Both the position numbers and the translations under genes were made by a program. Below are positions 9,144 to 13,176 of a DNA stretch of 13,176 bases, piece by piece (position 1 is the first letter of the stretch; each line of letters starts with the position of its first letter). Source of the stretch: Aquificaceae bacterium (GTDB lineage: Bacteria; Aquificota; Aquificia; Aquificales; Aquificaceae); assembly GCA_027014185.1 (NCBI GenBank), contig JALWEK010000072.1, positions 1 to 13,176 on the forward strand, written 5' to 3'. The notes under the pieces are model-generated. The model ran no database searches. It saw only the letters and a list, made by a program, of their open reading frames with translations, and was not told the origin of the DNA.

Positions 9144-10894
9144 ACCTTATAGCACTGGTCGTAGGTCTTGTAGGGAGCGTCGAGGACTTTGACGTTGGGC
9201 TCCGTCCTGACCTTGATGTTCCTCTTCTTCTTTATGTAATCGATGAGTATGTCATAGACGGGAACGGGTTTGTAGTCGGGCTCTATCGCGTCGGGAGGTG
9301 GTGGGGGTCCTCCGTAAACGGCTACGAGGTACTCCTTGTTCTCCTTGAGAGGCTTTCCTCCTATCCATACCCTCCTTATCCTGTTGTACTGAGGACCGTT
9401 TATCTCTATCTCGTACTCCACGTTCCATATCCTCGTCATGTCTCCGCCCTGCTGGTAGAAGGGGTCGGGGTTGAAGACGTTGTCGGCAACGTCCTCCCAT
9501 ATGTTGAGAAGGTCTTTGCCCTTCCTCTTGAGGACGTAAACGTTGGGGTAGGTTATGGCGGTGTAGTCGTAAACATGATTTACCGTTATCTTCTGACCGG
9601 GAAGGACGGTCGTTCCCCATCTGTAGCCGGGGGAGTGAACAACGTCGAGATCTCCGCCGTAGTAATCGTTTATAGCCTCCCCAACGAGCCAATCCCAGGT
9701 GGAGAAGAAGGTATCCCTCTTGTAGAGCATTACCTCGGCAACACCTATCTCCTCATCGAGTTTGTACTGCTTGGCTACCTGCTTCCTCCACTTCTCCACC
9801 ACCTTCCTCGCTCCCTTGTCGGGAGGTATTAGGTTGGAGGCAACCGGGTAGAGCTTGAAGTTGTAGTCCCTTATCCTTCCGTTCCTGATGTCCAGGTCGA
9901 GTCTTCCGACGAACTTACCGTGGGAACCGGCGATGACTATGAGGGTCTTCCCTACCCTGACCGCTTTGGGTGTGACATCGTGAGTGTGTCCGGATATGAT
10001 CACGTCTATACCCTGAACGACCTCAGCTATCTTGAGATCAAGGGGCAGACCGTTGTGTGTAAGGAATATCACTGCATCCACCTTGTGCTGTTCTCTGAGC
10101 TCGTTTACAAATTGCTGGAGCTGATCCTCCCTTATACCGAAGCTCCAGCCCTCGACGAACTGTTTGGGGTTAGCTATGGGGGTATAGGGGAAGGAGCTTC
10201 CTATTATCCCGAGCTTGACGCCGTTTACCTCCCTTATGGCGTAGGGCTTGAAGACGAGCTCTCCCCATAGCTCATCGACCACGTTGTGGGTTATGAACTC
10301 ACAACCGCCCTTCTTAAGGTCATCTATCCTCTGGAGGAATATATCCTTACCGAAGGTGAAGTCCCAGTGTGCGACGAAGTAGTCGTACCCAACGTAGTTC
10401 ATCCAATCTACGACCGCCTTACCTTCGGTGAAGGTTCCTATGGCGGTCGTGGTCCACGTATCCCCGCCGTCCATGATGAGGCACTTATCCCTTCCCCTCT
10501 CCTCTACTATGTGCTTTATCACCGAGGCCACGTACTCGGCCCCGCCCATCTTACCGAACTTCTGGGCGAGCTTGGGGAAATCAACGCAGCTGGTAAAGTA
10601 AGCCTCCAGGGTCCCGGGGGCTATCTTGTAGTACTTGAGAAAGTCCATGCCCGTTATGTAACCGGGCTTGCCCTGGAGCTGTTTTGGAGCCAAGAGGTTC
10701 ATGGGCTCTGCAAAGTAAAGTGGGTCCAGGTGTGCGTGCATATCCGTTGTGAACACGAGAGTAACGTTCCCAACGGGCTTGAACCTCATTATGTCTTCGT
10801 ACTTCATATTGGCCAGGGCCGAAACGGGGTTGGCGCTCAGGTACGCCCCCGTTACTATGGCCAGTTCTAAGAAGTCTCTACGTGTCAGCTGCAT
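9140..10894 (-). CDS. soxB: SoxB, thiosulfohydrolase of the Sox system
   Basis: SoxB hydrolyses the terminal sulfonate of thiosulfate bound to the SoxY cysteine, releasing sulfate. The protein has 584 residues, normal for the family. The N terminus is a Tat signal (TRRDFLEL at 4-11, hydrophobic stretch, SALA near 28), so it should be exported folded with metal. The dimanganese site of the 5'-nucleotidase-like domain is visible: D51 and H53 in TDMHAH, D145 in DGGDTW, H176 in AHWDFT, H280 in LTHNG, H303 and H305 in SGHTHD. HWDFT differs by Glu to Asp from the usual HWEFT. The 5'-nucleotidase C-terminal domain runs from about 370. Strong GAGGAGGTGA lies 6 bases upstream of the ATG. It lies 96 bases after soxX, with a hairpin between, and overlaps the next gene by ATGA. 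Confidence 0.97.
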   Translation of the reverse strand: MQLTRRDFLELAIVTGAYLSANPVSALANMKYEDIMRFKPVGNVTLVFTTDMHAHLDPLYFAEPMNLLAPKQLQGKPGYITGMDFLKYYKIAPGTLEAYFTSCVDFPKLAQKFGKMGGAEYVASVIKHIVEERGRDKCLIMDGGDTWTTTAIGTFTEGKAVVDWMNYVGYDYFVAHWDFTFGKDIFLQRIDDLKKGGCEFITHNVVDELWGELVFKPYAIREVNGVKLGIIGSSFPYTPIANPKQFVEGWSFGIREDQLQQFVNELREQHKVDAVIFLTHNGLPLDLKIAEVVQGIDVIISGHTHDVTPKAVRVGKTLIVIAGSHGKFVGRLDLDIRNGRIRDYNFKLYPVASNLIPPDKGARKVVEKWRKQVAKQYKLDEEIGVAEVMLYKRDTFFSTWDWLVGEAINDYYGGDLDVVHSPGYRWGTTVLPGQKITVNHVYDYTAITYPNVYVLKRKGKDLLNIWEDVADNVFNPDPFYQQGGDMTRIWNVEYEIEINGPQYNRIRRVWIGGKPLKENKEYLVAVYGGPPPPPDAIEPDYKPVPVYDILIDYIKKKRNIKVRTEPNVKVLDAPYKTYDQCYKV

Positions 10895-10900
10895 CTGCCG

Positions 10901-10910
10901 TCACCTCCTC
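10901..10910 (-). promoter_or_regulatory. Strong Shine-Dalgarno of soxB
   Basis: On the minus strand GAGGAGGTGA lies 6 bases before the soxB ATG. It is a near-perfect match to the 16S tail and would drive initiation for soxB and, by coupling, the three overlapping genes behind it. Confidence 0.75.
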
Positions 10911-10959
10911 TAAACATAAAAAAAAGAAATACCACAAAACGGAAAGCAATGTTGAAAAT

Positions 10960-10982
10960 CAGGGGGACCGGAAGTCCCCCTG
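10960..10982 (-). terminator. GC-rich hairpin after soxX (partial terminator or mRNA-stabilising stem)
   Basis: A perfect 9-base-pair stem (10974-10982 with 10960-10968) with a 5-base loop begins 8 bases after the soxX stop. Seven of nine pairs are G-C. On the minus strand it is followed by ATTTTC, only four consecutive T, so it looks like a leaky intrinsic terminator or a 3' stabiliser for the soxYZAX part of the message. Either would keep soxB and downstream genes below the carrier and cytochrome genes. Confidence 0.65.
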
Positions 10983-10990
10983 GAGTGGGA

Positions 10991-11569
10991 TCACTTGTTG
11001 AGCGGGGAGTTGGGATCATGCATGTAGGCTACTATATCGGCGATCTCTTCGGGCTTGAGAACCCCGTGGTAACCAAGCCTCGGCATCACCGAACAGGGGT
11101 TCTGTGCCCAGGAGTTGTATATCCTGATGTAGGTATCCTTCGGATCTATTCCCCTCTTTCCGTATCCTCTGAGAGATGGCCCTATGTTACCGCACGCGAG
11201 TATCTTGGGATCTCCGCAGTGGCAGGCGTAACAGTTACCCCTTCTGCTCTTTCCGCCCTTCTTGGGGTCTCCGAAGAGCTTTTCACCCCTCGCTATGTTC
11301 TTACCTACGACCCCGCCCTCGGGGAACTTGACGGTGGCGAGCATCTCCTTCTTAAAGGTCTCAACGTCTATCCCCTCGGGTACAAGCTGGGTGGGATTAG
11401 AACAGGCCTTCTGCCATTTATCTTGGTTGGCTAGAGCTATCTTAAACTTCTCTTTGGAGCTCAACTTTTTCTTCTCAGCTTTGGGAGCCTCGGCCTTCTG
11501 TGCCGCCGGCTGACACGCTACCAAAAGTCCTAAACCAACAAAAGCTCCTGCAAGAACAAATTTCCTCAT
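10991..11569 (-). CDS. soxX: SoxX, monoheme cytochrome c subunit of SoxAX, probable lipoprotein
   Basis: SoxX is the electron-accepting subunit of SoxAX, which oxidatively couples thiosulfate to SoxY outside the cytoplasm. The protein has 192 residues. A signal peptide ends in a good lipobox LVAC (16-19), so Cys19 is likely lipidated, followed by an Ala/Lys/Pro linker. Heme binds C113-YA-C116-H117 in GNCYACH, and Met162 in SVMPRLG is the probable distal ligand. GNIGPSL (127-133) is a SoxX hallmark. Extra cysteines at 118 and 126 frame the heme site (CHCGDPKILAC), with others at 56 and 159, so disulfides are possible. A strong AAAGGAGGGG overlaps the soxA stop, 13 bases ahead. Membrane anchoring through SoxX would tether SoxAX. 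Confidence 0.93.
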   Translation of the reverse strand: MRKFVLAGAFVGLGLLVACQPAAQKAEAPKAEKKKLSSKEKFKIALANQDKWQKACSNPTQLVPEGIDVETFKKEMLATVKFPEGGVVGKNIARGEKLFGDPKKGGKSRRGNCYACHCGDPKILACGNIGPSLRGYGKRGIDPKDTYIRIYNSWAQNPCSVMPRLGYHGVLKPEEIADIVAYMHDPNSPLNK

Positions 11570-11582
11570 CTTCGCCCCTCCT

Positions 11583-12404
11583 TTATCTCAAGAGTCCGGG
11601 AACTTCAACGGTTGCCCCATTGGCTGCGTGCTTCATGTAGAGCTCGAGAGCTATAACCCAGTCGGAGAAGGGCGGGGGTTTCTTCACCCAGTCCTTCTTA
11701 CTCCACTGCTTTGTATAGAGCAGGTAAGCCTTGAAACAGCTCCTTACCCTGTCTTCCATAGTCCACATCCTGTCCGAACCGAACCTGTAAGCGGGCCAGT
11801 GAGCATAAACCTTGTTCTTGACAGGGTCGGGAAGTCCTTGGAGTCTTATCCTCTTTCCTGCGAGAACTGTGTGGCATATACCGCAGGAGAAGTCCCTAGC
11901 TCCTACCCTCATGTACCAGAGCTTTTCTCCCATCTTGTATAGTTCTTTCTCCTGGGGATCATCGAGCTTGACGTCTATCCTCATACCGTTACTCAGAGAC
12001 GCCACATAGGAAGCGAGAGGCACCCTGTAAGGACCGTTCCACTTCTTAAACTTCTTCATGAACTTCTTGTCGTTCTTGTCGTATCCCATGTACTTGGTCA
12101 TACATGCGAGGATCCTAGTGTCTATGTCGGCAACCTTGCCTATATCCTTGTAGTATCTGGGCATCTTGGCGTAGGCGCCTTCGAGCTTCTTTCCGTCCTG
12201 ACCGTGACAGGTGGCGCAGGACTTTCCGTTAGGCCCGGGTGTATGGAACATCTCCCTACCTTCATCGACGTACGCGTGACCCGGGTGCATTCCGAGCTCA
12301 AGGAGCTCCTTCAGGTGGGTGGGGAGCTGCTCCTGAGCAACCGCCGCCGTTAAAACTGCCCCTCCAGCCATAATGGCCGAAGCGAGTAAGGTTCTTTTTC
12401 TCAT
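11583..12404 (-). CDS. soxA: SoxA, diheme cytochrome c subunit of SoxAX
   Basis: SoxA is the catalytic subunit of the L-cysteine S-thiosulfotransferase SoxAX, forming the SoxY-thiosulfate conjugate. The protein has 273 residues with a Sec signal peptide (about 1-23, LTAAVA before QEQ). Two heme sites are present: C63-AT-C66-H67 and C174-GI-C177-H178, so this is the diheme type. Cys101 (ILACM) and Cys223 (RSCFKAY) sit where the axial cysteine ligands lie in each domain; the second is the active-site cysteine, which carries a persulfide in characterised SoxA. A strong GGAGGGG precedes the ATG. The gene lies 14 bases after soxZ and 13 before soxX, so the two subunits are made together. Confidence 0.96.
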   Translation of the reverse strand: MRKRTLLASAIMAGGAVLTAAVAQEQLPTHLKELLELGMHPGHAYVDEGREMFHTPGPNGKSCATCHGQDGKKLEGAYAKMPRYYKDIGKVADIDTRILACMTKYMGYDKNDKKFMKKFKKWNGPYRVPLASYVASLSNGMRIDVKLDDPQEKELYKMGEKLWYMRVGARDFSCGICHTVLAGKRIRLQGLPDPVKNKVYAHWPAYRFGSDRMWTMEDRVRSCFKAYLLYTKQWSKKDWVKKPPPFSDWVIALELYMKHAANGATVEVPGLLR

Positions 12405-12418
12405 CCTAACCCCTCCTT

Positions 12419-12751
12419 TCAGGAAACTTTAACTTTAACGCTCTTTTCCCACTTGCCTCCCTTGTTGTCTTCGTACTTGATAGTTAGAGTTCCGGACTCG
12501 GTCGCCTTCATCTTGACGGCGAAGTACGGGTTCTTACTTATACCGGGTCCGGTATGAAGTGTGGTTACCTTCTTCCCGTTGAAGAGGAACTCCACCTTCG
12601 TTATGTAGTGGGCCGGTATCAGCTTTCCGGTCTTCTTGTCCTTTCTGAGACCGGTCTCCATCGGGTGGGTGATGACCATCTGCACCTTGAAGACCTGCCC
12701 CTTGCTGATCCTCCTTGGAACCCTTACTATAGCCCTTCCTATTCTTGCCAT
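12419..12751 (-). CDS. soxZ: SoxZ, sulfur-carrier complex subunit
   Basis: SoxZ pairs with SoxY to form the carrier to which sulfur intermediates are bound. The protein has 110 residues, normal length, with no signal peptide, so it is presumably exported together with SoxY through the Tat system. Recognisable stretches are the N-terminal strand RAIVRVP, the THPMETGLRKD motif (28-38), PAHYITKVEFLFNGKKV, and a C-terminal immunoglobulin-like strand pair ending KVKVS. The ATG at 12751 has GGGAGGT upstream. soxY precedes it by 32 bases and soxA follows by 14, in the soxYZAXB order typical of Aquificales. Confidence 0.95.
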   Translation of the reverse strand: MARIGRAIVRVPRRISKGQVFKVQMVITHPMETGLRKDKKTGKLIPAHYITKVEFLFNGKKVTTLHTGPGISKNPYFAVKMKATESGTLTIKYEDNKGGKWEKSVKVKVS

Positions 12752-12783
12752 CTTCTACCTCCCTTTAAAGTTTTTTAGGTTTA

Positions 12784-13176
12784 TTAACCGCAACCGCCGA
12801 CGGTAACCTTAACCTCTTTGGCAGCGGCTAGGAGAGTTCCATCCTTCATCTTAACGACAGCCCTTACCGGAGAGGTTTTGGCGAGCTTTATCCTCGTCGC
12901 AAAGAACACCTCCCCGTTCATCGGTGTAATCTCAACGGTCGTTATCCAGGGGTTGAAGTTAGCGTCCGCAAAGAGATAGAGAGCTTCAACCTGATCCACA
13001 GGTATATTGGCGGAAACCTGGACGGGAACGTTGGCCCCAGACTCAGCGATTGTAGGTGCCTTGATGTTGATAAGATTGCTCTCCTTAAGACCGGAGAGTC
13101 CTACCCCCAAATGCTCCTTCAGGGCGTCCTCGATGGAGATCTTCTTAGGCTTCGCCCCGAAGGATTGACCCACGAC
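12784..13176 (-). CDS. soxY: SoxY, sulfur-carrier protein (5' end outside window)
   Basis: SoxY carries thiosulfate and later intermediates on the cysteine of its flexible C-terminal arm. About 131 residues are visible. The frame stays open to the right edge, and the first residues (VVGQSFGAKPKK) look like the tail of a Tat signal peptide, so the GTG at 13173 is not a likely start. The fold is a SoxY immunoglobulin-like domain (ADANFNPWITTVEITP in the middle). The C terminus reads VGGCG and then tandem TAA stops at 12786-12781; the usual ending is GGCGG, so the last Gly is missing here. As first gene of the visible operon, its promoter lies outside the window. Confidence 0.94.
   Translation of the reverse strand, partial: VVGQSFGAKPKKISIEDALKEHLGVGLSGLKESNLINIKAPTIAESGANVPVQVSANIPVDQVEALYLFADANFNPWITTVEITPMNGEVFFATRIKLAKTSPVRAVVKMKDGTLLAAAKEVKVTVGGCG

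Larger units (their letters stand above)
10895..10990 (-). promoter_or_regulatory. soxX-soxB intergenic spacer
   Basis: This 96-base gap is the longest non-coding stretch in the window. Read on the minus strand it holds a GC-rich hairpin near soxX, then a T-rich leader with a run of eight T (10925-10918), then the soxB ribosome site. No -35/-10 pair with proper spacing was found: TTGTGG and TATGTT are only 13 bases apart. An internal promoter cannot be excluded. Confidence 0.5.

Noticed and set aside
9920..10870. Long plus-strand open frames opposite soxB (116 and 194 residues)
   Set aside because: They lie wholly antisense to a well-recognised soxB, show no family motifs, and are the expected by-product of codon bias on the coding strand.
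10913..10937. Possible promoter TTGTGG / TATGTT for soxB
   Set aside because: The spacing is only 13 bases, too short for a sigma-70-type promoter.
12775..12791. GGTT-AATA-AACC mini-hairpin after soxY
   Set aside because: The stem is four base pairs and A/T-rich; it is too weak to be a terminator and the gene gap is only 32 bases.
13171..13173. GTG as the soxY start
   Set aside because: The frame is open to the window edge and the residues around it look like the end of a Tat signal peptide, so the true start is outside the window.

Overview
The window reads as chromosome from a thermophilic, sulfur-oxidising bacterium of the Aquificales, most likely Aquificaceae. The grounds are the gene set (soxYZAXB together with lipid-anchored c-type cytochromes), strong use of AGG/AGA arginine and ATA isoleucine codons, Lys/Glu-rich proteins and very tight gene packing. 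Two 60-base lines counted by hand were 50-53% G+C, which is high for Aquifex, Hydrogenobacter or Thermocrinis. A genus therefore cannot be named; a Hydrogenivirga-like lineage would be one guess.

Layout. The left edge (1-191, minus) holds the start of a putative HExxH metallopeptidase of the SprA-related / CJM1_0395 type, divergent from alaS. alaS (239-2845, plus) is followed after 14 bases by a small lipid-anchored cytochrome c. Convergent to it, overlapping by 8 bases, is the alanine racemase gene alr (minus). Divergent from alr, across only 32 bases, is a complete oxidative pentose phosphate operon gnd-zwf-pgl (4327-7271, plus), whose genes overlap by 8 bases at each junction. Zwf makes 6-phosphogluconolactone, Pgl hydrolyses it and Gnd decarboxylates 6-phosphogluconate, giving reduced cofactor and ribulose 5-phosphate.

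From 7229 to the right edge, everything lies on the minus strand and forms one sulfur-oxidation locus. Its transcription order is soxY (5' end outside the window), soxZ, soxA, soxX, a GC-rich hairpin, soxB, two tandem DUF302 proteins and a secreted metallo-beta-lactamase-fold hydrolase. SoxYZ carries the sulfur substrate on a C-terminal Cys, SoxAX attaches thiosulfate to it oxidatively and SoxB hydrolyses off sulfate. soxCD is not present here; instead soxB is joined by three successive 4-base ATGA overlaps to the DUF302-DUF302-hydrolase module. That module is the least explained part of the window and the best candidate for an undescribed function, presumably in exported sulfur handling.

Regulation is sparse. 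No tRNA, rRNA, mobile element or CRISPR array was seen, and no gene-free stretch exceeds about 100 bases. Three divergent genes start just downstream of -10-like hexamers without a clear Shine-Dalgarno, suggesting leaderless messages. Both convergent gene pairs overlap, leaving no space for ordinary terminators. The only strong hairpin is the one between soxX and soxB.
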